Origin: Typha latifolia
Taxonomy: Eukaryota; Streptophyta; Magnoliopsida; Poales; Typhaceae
Reading direction: 5' to 3'
NCBI GenBank assembly: GCA_019914945.1
Contig: CM034109.1
Coordinates: 4,774,001 to 4,838,000 of the forward strand
DNA: 64,000 nt
Shown: one piece after another, positions 1 to 10,607 of the stretch
Numbering within the stretch: the first letter of the stretch is position 1
Layout of the letters: each line of letters begins with the position of its first letter
Program-made: the position numbers and the translations under genes
The notes under the pieces: generated by a model
Seen by the model: the letters and a program-made list of their open reading frames with translations, nothing else
What the model was told of the DNA's origin: nothing
Databases searched by the model: none

Positions 1-1700
1 GTATGCATTTTCGTAGACTATTATAGAATTCTACTCGCTTGGAATATCTCTGGAATCCATCTTACTCTCCTAATCAGTCGGCTCTTCCTGAATTTTGAGA
101 TCCTTCCAGCACAATACTGGGTCTAATAATTTATAAATAAAATAAACATAAGATTGATGAACTTAAAGGACTACTACCTTGTTATAAAAAATTAAGTTTT
201 GAATTTCTAGTTCCGAATATATTATTTTGTCTTAATTTAAAAAAAATGATCATTTAGAGTCATTCACATTTGTAAGTGTCAAAGATAATTGAAAAAAAAT
301 AAAAATTTCAAATACCTATTTTAATTATGTATTAATCCTAATTTTATTAATAACATGGTTGAGAAAAATAAAATAATTATAATTTATGTAGTGAACAGAA
401 TTAAGAAAATAAAAGACTAATAATAAATCAATCTATGGTTTAAAGGTTGGGCTAGGGTGAAGGTCCAGCAAGTTTAGGTGAGAGAGAGTGGGGCTGCAGT
501 CCTACCGCAGCCCACTAGACTAGAGGCAATGGACTGGGCTCAAGAGCCTAGTCCAACAGAGTGAGGAGGTGGCCTACCGCAGCCCACAAGACCTTAAGAT
601 GGTGGACTGGGCTCTAGAGCCCAGTCCATCAGGGTGAGGAGGTGGGTTGCAGGCCTACCGCAGCCCACCATAAACTAAGGTGGTGGACTGGTCCACCAAG
701 GTCTTAGAAAAGGCCCGAGGGCTTGGGCTGTGGCCTACGCTACAGCCCAGAAAGAGTGCGGTGGGGGTTGGCCCAACCCCCACCCCTTTTCCTCGTCTCC
801 TTGCTAGAGAAGAAAACAGAGGAGAAAAGTGGTGTTGCTGCTGGTGATCCCCGTCGCGCCCGCCCTAGTACCATCGGCTCCTCAAGTCGATGAGGTCAAC
901 TTGGATTGTAGGTGAGCTTGAACCATCGGCTAGTGTGGCTGATGGTGAGAGCTGAGAAACTCCATGGCCGGCGGCCATGGAGCTTCCAAGTGTAGTGAAA
1001 GAAGGTCTCGAAGCCCCCATCTCGAGTACCCACCTCTTCCACATGAAGAGGTTAGTCAGTCGAGGATGTCGAGCAGGGCCACCTCCGCCAGTGGTGGCTG
1101 CTTGAGTCCAAATAACCTGGCGGTGGGAGGCGACATGGCATTGCCTCCCCCGTGCCCCGTGGGTACCCAAATTGGGTACCCACGACAAGGGGCTGAAGTG
1201 GGGAAACTCCTCGGACCGGTGGGTATTTGATTCGAGGTCCCCGACCGACGAATTTCTCCGGTGAAGGTAGACATAATTAAATTCCAAATTAAACATGATT
1301 GACTAGGCTATTTTCAAATTAAACTAAAGAGGGGTTGGAGGCTAACCCGAGGATCGAGGTGAGGGGGTTTTGGTTGGTTGTCAGCGCTCCGGTGACTCGC
1401 TATCCGCGACGAGGTCTTTGACGGCTCAGAAGAGGAAAGAGAGAAGGGAAGAGTGAGAAAAAGGAATTGCGAAAAGAAGAGAACTCGAGGGGAAGATGTG
1501 GAGTTTAAATAGAGAAGAGGCGGAGAGGGCAACAGAGTGGAGTTAACTCTGGCGCACTTCTCACCCACCTCTCGCAACTAACTGCTAGAGGTGGGGGAGG
1601 AGGAAGGAGTCAGCGCACGCGCCAAGCGCGTGGTCTGGTTATAGTGCATGCGCATTGCGTGTGCGCTATATATATATTTTTTTAAAACATGGGTGTTGCA
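1..1700 (-). mobile_element. Long LTR, family A, Tekay-like element, left side outside window
   Basis: This is the 5' part of a long LTR read on the minus strand. Its terminal TGCAACACCC lies at 1700 and abuts a polypurine-like tract and a Tekay-type integrase. Bases 1-420 recur near 12829-13006 and 26922-27317. The LTR start resembles that of the complete copy at 53717-56233 (TGTAACACCCC). The short reading frames at 865-1577 are not conserved with any family I recognise and are regarded as chance. The other end lies outside the window. Confidence 0.75.
485..740. repeat. GCAGCCCAC palindrome-rich segment inside LTR A
   Basis: Short units such as CTACCGCAGCCCAC and GGACTGGGCTC recur about every 60-70 bases. 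The same kind of GGGCTGCAG/CTGCAGCCC units occur on the opposite strand at 54200-54430 inside the other LTR A copy. They could form GC-rich hairpins in the LTR transcript. Confidence 0.6.
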
Positions 1701-2157
1701 ACTACTCCCAACAAAATAAAATTTTCGTCCTCGAAATTACGTACTGCAGTTATCTAGTAAGTGTGGATAAGTGGCTGGATCTCTTCCTCAAGCTCCCAAG
1801 TAGCTTCCTCTACAACATGATTCCGTCAAAGGACTTTGACCAGTGGTACGTTTCACCTTTGAAGCATCTTCACACATCCATTAATGATCCGAATTGGCTG
1901 CTCCTCATTAGACAAATCCTTCTTTAGCTAAATAGATTCATCTTTTAACACATGGGAGGGATCGTGTAAATATTTCCTCAATACTGACACATGGAAAACA
2001 TTATGAATTTGAGATAACTCTGAAGGTAGATCCACACGGTACGCAACTAACCCTATTCGCTCCAGTATCTCATAAGGTCCAATGTATCGAGGGCTCAACT
2101 TGCCCTTCCTGCCAAATCGAACAACTCCTTTCCAAGGCGAGACCTTGAGGAAAACCC
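1701..2157 (-). pseudogene. Tekay-like integrase C-terminus and chromodomain (3' part, broken)
   Basis: Read on the minus strand, this encodes the end of a chromovirus pol: a GPY/F-type integrase tail (GPYEILERIG, VAYRVDLPS, HNVFHVSVLRKYL) followed by a chromodomain-like stretch containing RNHVVEEATWE. It parallels the better preserved copy at 40458-40991. In-frame stops are present, for example after KDESI and in the segment leading to the chromodomain. The frame is interrupted at 2157 by the copia insertion and resumes at 11969. The adjoining LTR at 1700 places this at the 3' end of a minus-strand element. The chromodomain of such elements is known to steer integration toward particular chromatin. 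This copy cannot make an intact protein. Confidence 0.8.
2153..2157. repeat. Left target site duplication AACCC of the copia element
   Basis: AACCC precedes the 5' LTR and recurs exactly at 11964-11968 after the 3' LTR. A 5-bp duplication is usual for LTR retrotransposon integration. It fixes both ends of the element. Confidence 0.9.
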
Positions 2158-3120
2158 TATTAGGTTTTTATTTGTTGGCAATTGTGTACAAAATATGCTA
2201 AGTGTATTTTTTCATGTATATGAGCTTTACACAATTCTAGAATATCTCTAGTTTAAAGAATTGCAAGATTATTGGAGAAAAGCCGTCGAGTTCACACCGC
2301 GTTCACAAACGCGTTCGAACGCGGAATCTGCATTCACACAGACAGAGAGCCGCGTTCACAAACGCGTTCGAACACGGGTACTGCGTTCACACAGACAGAG
2401 AGCCGCGCTCACAAACGCGTTCGAATGCGGGTACTGCGTTCACACAAACCAAGAGCTGCGTTCACAAACGCGTTCGAAACAACCTGAAGAATTTAAGTTG
2501 TCGTGTTCGAACGCACTCGGGCCCGTTCGAACGCACCTGAGTTCAAGTCATGTCGTTCGAATGCACCCTGGCCGCGTTCGAACGCACCAACGAAGTTTGA
2601 TAAAATTGGACTTTCGTGAGTACGGATAAGACTTGGATTTGTGAGTACGGATAAGACTTGGATTTGGCTCTATCTCTAGGGTGGTCGAAGAAGCATTATT
2701 GAAGGAGACTTCTTGAGGCTACATCGGTTCTTCAACTAACAAGGTTCCACTCATCTATAAAAGTTAATCTTTCATCTTAAGGGCTTTCTAGAGGAAAGAT
2801 CAATCTCGAGGGTTACTGAGATTGGACTTCAATCACGAGAAGCAGTGAATCGTAGGTTCTAGCGAGCAAGACTAAGAGGAACAAGTCGTTTGGATCGACG
2901 GGTTGTTATGTGAGTCAGTCTTGTAACTGCTACTATTCTAGTGATTGGTTTTTATTCAAGTTTGGATCCGTGGTTTTTTGCCGTTTGGGTTTTTCCACGT
3001 TAAAATCTTGGCGTTCATCTCTGCTTTCGTTCTGAATATTTCTTTAGATTTTTTACTTAAGCGAACGAGCGTGATCATTGCCTAGTGTTTAGATACATAC
3101 GTGTGTCTAGGGGTTTTTCA
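2158..3120 (+). repeat. 5' LTR of the copia element
   Basis: The 963-bp LTR starts TATTAGG, where the 3' LTR has TGTTAGG, and ends TTTTTCA. It contains three 53-bp repeat units plus a partial unit, against four plus a partial in the 3' LTR. A segment containing the TATA-like box seen in related LTRs (near 11547, 51328 and 51888) is missing near 2680. A 25-bp piece (GTGAGTACGGATAAGAC...) is duplicated in tandem at about 2616-2665, as in the 3' LTR. Confidence 0.9.
2299..2590. repeat. 53-bp tandem repeats and GCGTTCGAACGC palindromes, 5' LTR
   Basis: Three and a half 53-bp units each contain the TTCGAA-centred palindrome and the phrase CACACAGACAGAGAG. They are followed by five more spaced palindromes to 2585. 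Perfect GCGTTCGAACGC copies are at 2311-2322 and 2574-2585. Others carry single changes, mostly C-to-T or G-to-A at CpG. Confidence 0.9.
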
Positions 3121-3121
3121 A

Positions 3122-3134
3122 TTGGTATCAGAGC
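3122..3134 (+). other. Primer binding site, initiator tRNA-Met type
   Basis: TTGGTATCAGAGC starts two bases after the 5' LTR. It matches the sequence complementary to the 3' end of plant initiator tRNA-Met used by many plant LTR retrotransposons. Confidence 0.9.
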
Positions 3135-3169
3135 AGGTTCTCTCACCCTTTGAGAGAGATCAGATAGGC

Positions 3170-4846
3170 ATGGATTTTCATAGAGATGGACCATCATCTA
3201 TTAGACCTCCTATCCTAGATGGATCAAATTATGGATATTGGAAAGCTAGGATGAGAGCTTACTTGAAGTCTATAGATGAACGAATATGGTTTGTCATTGT
3301 GAACGGTTGGAGTCCACCAATGTACGTGGTGGATGATAAACTTGCTGATAAATCGATAGAGTCATGGGATAGGTCAGACTATAAAAAAGTTGGATGGAAT
3401 AGCAAGGCAATAAATGCAATTTTTAGTTGTGTTTCCTCGGAAGAATTTAGAAGAATTTCTACTTGTGAGATAGCAAAAGAAGCTTGGACGATCTAAGAAA
3501 CTACTCACGAAGGAACTATGGCTGTCAAACTTTCTAAACTTCAGAGGTTGACTACTAGTTTTGAAACTCTACATATAGAGGAGAATGAGACATTTGATGA
3601 GTTCTATGCATAGCTGAGTGATATAGTCAACTCCAGTTTCAACCTAGGAGAGAAAATTCCTGAAAACAGAATTGTTCGTAAGATCCTTAGGTTTCTTCTA
3701 TAGAGGTTTCAGGTAAAAGTTATAGCTATTGAGGAAAGTAAGGACATCGATTCTATAAAAGTTGAACAATTGGTAGGAAATCTACAAACATTTGAGTCCA
3801 GCCTTTCAAAATCGAGGAAATCCAAAGGGATTGCCCTATCCACAGTTGAACAAAGTATAGAGGAGTCTGATGATGAAGGTGATTTAGATGTTGAGATGTT
3901 GGCCATGTTCGTTAAAAAGTTCAATAAATTCTTTTGGAAGCCAGACAAGTTGAATGCTGAAAAACTTGAGAAAAGCAAAGCCTTTGTGAAAAAGAAGAAT
4001 ACTGCAAGTTCGAACACAGGTGTGAGCAACAATGGTGTCAAACAGAAAATTAAGAATTCTGAGAATAAAGTTCGATGCTTTGAATGTTCTGGTTTTGGTC
4101 ACAAAGCACAAGAATGCCCTAATCGCCTTAAAAAGAAGCGTAAAGCTATGAAAGTTACTTGGGATGACTCAGATGAATCTGATGATGGTTCTGAAAAAGA
4201 CGAAAAAAACTTTGTAGCTTTTGCCTCTTCTCTACTTAATATGTTACCAGCTGAAGAAGATGAATCTGAAATTCAAAAGGCATATAATGACCTGTACCTG
4301 GTGTCGTTTAAACTCAAGAAAAGCAATCTTAGACTACATCAACGACTCAAGGTAATTGAACCAAAAATAATTCAATTTGAGGAGAAGTACAAATTGGAGC
4401 TTGAACGTGTCAAAGACCTTTCTGAACAACTTGACAATGCGAAAAATAAAATGAAGGCTGATGAAATTGAACTAGAGCAATTGAATAAGGAAGTGACATT
4501 TCCAAAAGGGAAGAACAAACTTGATGAGATTCTAAAAGCTCAGATCTCTAGAAAAGACAGGTATGGTGTTGGATACACTGGTAATTCAAATAATAACAAA
4601 ACTGTCTTTGTTTCTGCAGGTATACAAAAGGAAGAATACCTGAAGCCATCAACCGCATTTACAAAGCAATCCTGGATGAATACATCTAAACTGAAGTTGA
4701 ATCTACAAACTAGTGAAACTTCGACGGTACCAAATGTAGACTCTAGTCACACTCCTCGACAAAAGGTGAGTAGAAAAAGGTTTGTTCCGACATGCTATCA
4801 TTGCGGCATTCTAGGGCATATTCGACCTCATTGCAAACTTTTGTAA
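3170..4846 (+). pseudogene. gag: Copia gag (nucleocapsid) with stops
   Basis: The reading frame starts at ATG 3170 (MDFHRDGPSSIRPPILDGSN), soon after the primer site. The N-terminal part carries the gag motif LDGSNYGYWKARM typical of SIRE-type copia. Two CCHC zinc knuckles are visible: CFECSGFGHKAQEC at 4076-4117 and CYHCGILGHIRPHC at 4793-4834. A Lys/Glu-rich, coiled-coil-like stretch lies between them. Gag would form the particle that packages the element RNA. The frame is broken by stops at 3494 and near 3612 and 3702, most simply explained as CAA or CAG codons turned into TAA or TAG. It then stays open from 3770 to the stop at 4844. No intact gag can be made. Confidence 0.9.
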
Positions 4847-4873
4847 AAACCTAGAAGTGCTTTTATTTATGGG

Positions 4874-5596
4874 ATGAAAACAAAGGCCATATGGGTCAAG
4901 AAAAGTGATTTGAAATGTTATGTTGTACATACTGCCTTGAAAGTTTTAAATTCTGACTTGTGGTATTTAGACAGTGGCTGTTCAAGACATCTGTCAGGCG
5001 ACAAATCCTTATTTTCTAATCTCGAAAAACATGAAGGGGGAGTTGTGACATACGGAGATGGTAATTCATCCAAGGTAATAGGTAAAGGAAAGGTATGTTC
5101 TCCGGGGGTTCCTATTCTTGAAAATGTTCTTTATGTTAAGGGTTTGAAAGCAAATCTTCGAGCATTCAGTCAATTTTGTGATGAAGATTATGAGATAAAA
5201 TTCTTCAAAAATGATTGTAATATTCTAGATCATGGTGGTAATGTTATATGTTATGGATCTAGAACATCTGATAATTGCTATGTTGTTGGAAAGTCATATA
5301 AACTGAAATGTAACAGTGCCTCTTTCGACATTGCAGATCTTTGGCATCAACATTTTGGACATGTGAATCACAAGGAATTATTTACTCTGTCCAAACAAGA
5401 AGTGGTAAGAGGAATACCTAAGATGAAAGAAATGTCAAAAAGGGTTTGCGGTTCGTGTCAAATTGGAAAACAAACTAGGATTTCACACAAGAAGGTAAAT
5501 GCAGCTACCACCGACCGTGTGCTCCAATTAGTTCACATGGACTTGATGGTCCAACAAAAACGGAAAGTCTTGGAGGTAAACGCTATATTTTCTTAA
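4874..5596 (+). pseudogene. pol: Copia protease and integrase N-terminus
   Basis: The frame continues from gag. The aspartic protease motif LDSGCSRH (Asp codon at 4970) would cut the polyprotein. It is followed by an integrase zinc-binding segment with LWHQHFGHVNH and CGSCQIGKQT (about 5340-5475), then the start of the catalytic core (HMDLM). A one-base loss near 5546, within a run of G, shifts the frame, which ends at the stop 5594-5596. The true continuation lies in another frame, and a second single-base loss near 5623 moves it into the frame used downstream. Confidence 0.9.
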
Positions 5597-5624
5597 TGGT
5601 CGATGATTACTCCAGATATACCAG

Positions 5625-6480
5625 GTTGCCTTTCTACGTGAGAAGTCCGAAACCTTTGAAGTTTTTAAATCACTATGCTTAAAATTGCAGAATGAAAAAT
5701 CTACTACCCAAGTTAGGATTCGTTCTGATCATGGTAGAGAATTTGAAAATGAAAATTTTTCTATATTTTGCGATTCTCTTGGTATTCAACATGAATTTTC
5801 AGCTCCTATAACTCTACAACAGAACGGGATTGTGGAAAGAAAGAACCGAGTTCTGCAGAAAATGGCAAGGGTTATGCTTCACGCTAAAAAGGTTCCTCAA
5901 AGGTTTTGAGCAGAGGCGGTCAATACAGCGGTACATGTGATAAATCGTGTTTATCTAAGACTAGGTACAAAATTGACTGCATATGAAATCTGGAAAGGTA
6001 AGAAACCTAGTGTTAAATATTTTCGAGTTTTTGGTAGTAAATGCTATATCTTGCGTGATCGAAAATATTTGATTAAATTTGACACTAGAAGTAACGAATG
6101 CATCTTCTTAGGATATTCGAATAATAGCAGAGCCTACAGAGTATTTAATCTTAACACTTCTACTGTGATGGAATCTGCTAATGTAATGATAGATGAATCC
6201 ACGACTGATTTAACTAAAGCTACTCCTATTTCTATTTCTACAGATACATATGATGAAGAAATAGGAAAGGAGCTTGATCTGGAAATTGAGAATCAGGATG
6301 AGGATAAAGTTGAAATGAACAAAGATGACTGCAACGTACCGGAACCATCTGCCAGAGTGAAATCAGATCATCCACTGTCACAAGTGATCGAAGATGTAAA
6401 TGAACCAATTAAGACAAGACGACAAATCCAAAGTGAGATATCATTTACTTGTTATACATCTTCTTTTGAACCTAAAAATG
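5625..6480 (+). pseudogene. pol: Copia integrase catalytic core and C-terminal region
   Basis: After the two frameshifts the integrase core continues. The second catalytic Asp is in RSDHGREFE (from about 5718) and the Glu in NGIVERKNR (about 5826-5850), followed by the copia GKKPSVKYFRVFGSKCY region at 6000-6050. The enzyme inserts cDNA into the host chromosome. An in-frame TGA at 5907 replaces the expected Trp of a RFWAE-like motif. The acidic linker at 6180-6400 is typical of the poorly conserved region between integrase and reverse transcriptase. Confidence 0.9.
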
Positions 6481-7994
6481 TGAAGGAAGCATTATTAGAC
6501 GATTCTTGGGTTAATGCTATGCATGAGGAATTAGAGCAATTTTCTAGGAATGATGTTTGGTATTTAGTTCCTAGACCTAAGAATGTGAAAGTCATTGGAA
6601 CAAAATGGATTTACAAGAATAAAAGTGATGAACATGGCAATATAGTTCGAAATAAAGCTAGACTCGTAGCATAGGGATATACTCAGGTTGAGAGTATAGA
6701 TTTTGATGAGACATTTGCTCCTGTTACTAGATTAGAATCTATTTCTATACTGCTTGCTATTGCTTGTCACTTAAAATTTAAATTGTTTCAAATGGATGTC
6801 AAAAGTGCTTTCTTGAATGGTACCCTGAATGAAGATGTTTATGTGGAACAACCGAAATGGTTCGAAGATAAAAAATTTCCTTCTCATGTGTTTAAACTGA
6901 AAAAGACCCTCTACGGGCTAAAACAAGCTCCAAGAGCTTGGTATGAGAAGTTGACCACTTTTTTAGTGGATGTGGGGTTCACTCGAGGGGGAGTGGACAA
7001 GACATTGTTCATTAGACGGTCGAACAGAAGTTTAGTTGTGGCACAAATATATGTGGATTACATTGTCTTCGGAGCAATGAGTCAATCGTTAGCTAAGGAG
7101 TTTGCTGATCTCATGCATAGTCATTTTGAGATGAGCATGATGGGTGAGTTGAAGTTCTTTTTGGGACTTCAAATTACTTAATTGGAAAGAGAGATATTTA
7201 TCGCTCAAACCAAGTATGCTAAGGATCTAGTGACTAAATTTGGTTTAGAAAATGCAAAACATGCTAGAACTCCTATGAGTACAACTACCAAACTAGATAA
7301 GGATATTTCAGAATAAAGTGTTGATCAGGCACTGTATAGGAGCATGATTGGTAGTCTTTTGTACTTAACTGCTAGTAGACCTGATATTGCATTTAGCGTC
7401 GGTGTGTGTGCTAGGTTTCAGTCTGAAACTAAGAAGACACATTTGTATGTTGTGAAACGTATCATAAAATATGTCAGTGGCACAATTGACTTAGGTATCT
7501 AGTTTACTTATGACTCGGGAGCTATCATATCTGGATACACGGATTCTGATTGGGCAGGTTCATGTGATGATAGAAAGAGTACCTCTGGTGGATGTTTTTA
7601 TATTAGAAACAATCTGGTTGTTTGGCACAGTAAGAAACAAAACTCGATATCTTTATCTACTGCGGAGGCCGAGTACATTGCAGCGGGAAGTTGTTGTTCT
7701 CAATTACTATGGATGAAACAGATGGTCAAATATTACGACATTGAACAAGATACTATGGTGCTTTATTGTGACAACATGAGTGCTATTAATATATCGAAGA
7801 ATCCTGTTCAACACTCGCGTACTAAACATATTGATATCCGACATCATTTTATACGTGAGTTAGTTGAAGACAAAATAATAGCACTAGAACATGTTGAGAG
7901 AGAGAAACAGTTGGGTGATCTATTTACAAAACCTTTGGATTTACAGAGATTTGAGTATCTTTGTACTTCTTTAGGCATTTGTGCTTTGGATTGA
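6481..7994 (+). pseudogene. pol: Copia reverse transcriptase and RNase H
   Basis: Reverse transcriptase motifs run from KEALLDDSWVNAMHEEL (6484) through FQMDVKSAFLNGTL (6787) and LYGLKQAPRAW (6910). RNase H follows with TDSDWAG (about 7540), STAEAEY and CDNMSA (about 7770), ending at 7994. The catalytic box, normally YVDD, reads Tyr-Val-Asp-Tyr at 7050-7061, which should abolish polymerisation. In-frame stops lie at 6672, 7179, about 7315 and 7500; the first is most simply a former CAG. From 5685 to 7994 the frame is otherwise continuous, so the damage here is mostly point substitution. Confidence 0.92.
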
Positions 7995-9007
7995 TTTTGT
8001 TTTTTGTTTTGGTTTGCATGTTTTAGTTTGCATGTTTCATTTTTTACTATTTTCTTTTCATTTTATTTTAGGTTTTCTTTACTCGAAATTTTCCTTTTGT
8101 TTTTTTTTTCAGATTTGTCGAGAGTGTTTGTCATAAAAATTTTTTTTTTGATGCACTCCTAGATTCAATAATATACTCTTGACATATAAATATGATTTTT
8201 CTCTTGATTATGAGTTATTATAGTCAATTTTGTCATCTTGTAGTATATTGTATCATTTCTGAGTTATTCACTCTCTCGACTTCTATGATAATTATACTGA
8301 AATTAATGCACTCATAACGTGTGTATATTCTTGAGTGAGCATGACATCATGAAATTCTTTTTAAATAGCTCACTATTGACCTTGATTTGCACAGTTTGAC
8401 CTCATGCTTAGTCATCACAAATGTTTTCATAAAAGATGAATGAAAATGGCTACAATGAGTTAGTGTGAAAGTCATGTTGTTTAGAGTCCAGTTTGACTCA
8501 GTACATTACTTGCAAATTAAAAAAATTTTTGCTATTTGTGTATATCTTCTGGCACATTGTTTGATTTGTACTATAAGAAAAGGGCTACCTACTCATGTGT
8601 GAAAGCCATCATTGCACCTATATGGTTTATATATAAAAAAAATATATAGGAAAAATTCTTGTTCGGTTATGGAGAATAAGTCGAAAGTGCAAATTTAAAT
8701 ACTAAGTCGGTTTGACTAGTGTGTAGTATCATTGTTTAAATAGGAAAGTTTATTTCTGAAGAATGTTTCATGTTATCTATGCTCACCTTGCATATGTATG
8801 TTGTTATGATCAATCAAGATTAATTTAATTTTGAGTGATGCATTAGAATTGATTATAATATGCTTTTGATGATTTGGTTGATCTGTGTATGACTTATTTC
8901 ATTTGATTGTCATATTCTATGTCTTGAATCTATTTTGAATTTCTAGAAGTGCATCTCCAAAAAGATTTTTTGATTTTTTTTAGACTTTTTACTTAAAAAA
9001 AAAAAGG
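7995..9007. other. Copia interior between pol and extra ORF, noncoding
   Basis: About one kilobase of AT-rich sequence with T-rich runs follows the pol stop. I see no reading frame of family type, no RNA gene and no LTR fragment. Long noncoding stretches after pol are common in SIRE-type elements. Confidence 0.6.
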
Positions 9008-9085
9008 TGTTCGAACGCAGATTTTTGAGTTCGAACACAGTGACTGGCGTGTTCGAACGCGCAGAATGGTGCGTTCGAACGCACT
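9008..9085. repeat. Internal cluster of TTCGAA palindromes in the copia element
   Basis: Four TTCGAA-centred motifs (GTGTTCGAACGC, GAGTTCGAACAC, GTGTTCGAACGC and GCGTTCGAACGC) lie within 78 bases, outside the LTRs. They precede a TATA-like TTTAAATA at 9095-9102 and a possible leader for the downstream ORF. The motif is the one repeated in the LTRs. Confidence 0.75.
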
Positions 9086-9094
9086 CGAGGATTC

Positions 9095-9556
9095 TTTAAA
9101 TATTGCGTCCGAACCCAAGGGTTTTCATCTTCCAGCTTCCAAACACTAGAAACCCATCATTTCCTCCCTCTCAAATCTTCAAGATCTTGGTATTTTTCAT
9201 CAAATTTCTCACTACAAACCCTTTTAGAGCGTAGTTCTCCTCTTGATCTTGCATCTTTCGGCCGAATTTCTGAGTTTTTCTTCACTTTTGCGAGGTATGA
9301 TCATCCATCAATTTTCCAATTTTTTAATTCAATTAAGTCTTCTGATCTTGATTGATTTCGTGCGTTTTCAAGTTTTGATCACGTTAAAGTTACTATCTTG
9401 ATGTTTCTTGTGTGATTGAACGTGATATCTTAGCGTTTTCAAGTGGATTATGGATTTCATTTAGGGCCTTCATGGTTTCTTGATTTCCTTTTGATTTCTT
9501 GTTTTTTTTTGGTTGCTGGGCATGTATTGAATCTTGCATCTTGTTTCTTTTTCAAG
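9095..9556 (+). promoter_or_regulatory. Possible promoter, leader exon and intron of the extra ORF
   Basis: TTTAAATA at 9095-9102 is followed by a C/T-rich leader resembling a plant 5' UTR. A candidate donor GAG|GTATGA lies at 9295, and a candidate acceptor TTTCTTTTTCAAG ends at 9556, two bases before ATG 9558. The predicted intron is 262 nt. Splicing is inferred from sequence pattern alone. Confidence 0.4.
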
Positions 9557-9557
9557 A

Positions 9558-10607
9558 ATGCCTAAGAAAGCTACAGTTTCCAAGAAACCTAGGCCGCCTT
9601 CGTCACCATCTTCGGCCCCAAAGTTTTCTACTTCACCGGCTGCAGGGCAATACAAACATAATTTTGGCACCCGTCCTATTATTTGTGAACGACCCGTGGT
9701 CATTTCCGATTTTTCATCTTTGTTGATCGAACAAATATTTACCGAGTGAGGATGGTTATCGGTGTGTCGGATGAGCGGGACTGCTTATGTGAAAGTTGTT
9801 CGCGAATTCTTTTGTAATGCCACAGTTTTAGAATGATGTATTCGTTCTACTGTTCGTGGGATGTCTGTATACTTGGACTCTGATGTTATTCGCGCTGAAC
9901 TTCGTCTTCCTGATGGTGAGTTCTAGTATCCCAGGTCTACTCCACTTCCTGATGTCGATGAATATGCTGGCACAGTACTGATCAAAGGGGAACGTTGGAA
10001 GGGAAACATGATGCCGCATACGAAACTAACACCAGTGGCTCGCATGCTTCACCTGTTTTGTTTGTCCAACGTTACTCCCAAGATTCGACATTCTAGTATC
10101 AGTCTGGATCGTGCATTCCTTCTTCATGCAATGTTATCTGGAGTCTCTGTTGATTTGGCTGCGGTGATCTATAATTCGATTCTCATAGCTGCACAGAAAG
10201 AAGCACCTCGTGAGGGGTTACCGTTTGGCATCTTTATTACGACTTTGTGCACTCAGAGTGGGGTGCGTGTGGATGCTTCGGAACCTTCCGTTACTTCGCA
10301 CAAACCGTTGGATCGGATTATTCTTAAGCAGAGTCAAGATCATGACCAGTCGTCTCCTCTCAAGCCGTCCTCTTCCGCCGCTAGTCGCTCATCGCACCCT
10401 AACAGTTCTGATGATAGCTTTGACGGTGACACATCTCACTCTGAGGGGGAGTTACCACAGTACTCTGACCGTTTCGATCAACTTAGTACTCAAGTGCGGG
10501 ATCTCCATTCGGTAGTGACTGATTTACGAGCTGAGCAAGCTCGTCAGGGGACTGTACTTGACTCTGTGTTGATGATTCTTCAGCGTCAGTTTCCTCCGAG
10601 TTCCTAG
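9558..10607 (+). pseudogene. Extra ORF after pol: plant transposon-associated domain protein with coiled-coil tail
   Basis: One reading frame of about 350 codons starts MPKKATVSKKP and ends at TAG 10605, broken by stops at 9747, 9834 and 9924. The N-terminus is basic and Pro/Ser-rich. The middle (YVKVVREFFCN, TVRGMSVYLDSDVI, KLTPVARMLHLFCLS, SLDRAFLLHAMLSG, IFITTLCTQSGV) resembles the domain I know as the putative plant transposon protein family (I recall Pfam PF20167). The tail has an acidic Ser-rich linker, then a heptad-like helix (LSTQVRDLHSVVTDLRAEQ). Its location between pol and the 3' LTR is where SIRE-type elements carry an env-like ORF. I see no signal peptide or transmembrane segment. 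The molecular function is unknown. Confidence 0.65.

Noticed and set aside
865..1296. 143-codon minus-strand frame near the window start
   Set aside because: Begins from a non-ATG start, lies in an LTR, overlaps other frames on both strands, and shows no recognisable domain.
2311..2322. RNA polymerase III B-box (GGTTCGAANCC) in GCGTTCGAACGC
   Set aside because: The last conserved C of the B-box is not matched and no A-box is found at the right distance; kept only as a remote possibility.
2311..2322. Heat-shock element reading of TTCGAAC repeats
   Set aside because: Heat-shock elements need TTC and GAA separated by two bases; here they are adjacent, so the standard spacing fails.
2261..2629. 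Arg/His-rich reading frames through the 53-bp repeats (also near 10934-11491 and 50895-51206)
   Set aside because: They exist only because the repeat unit lacks stops in several frames; the same products appear on both strands and the region is LTR promoter DNA.
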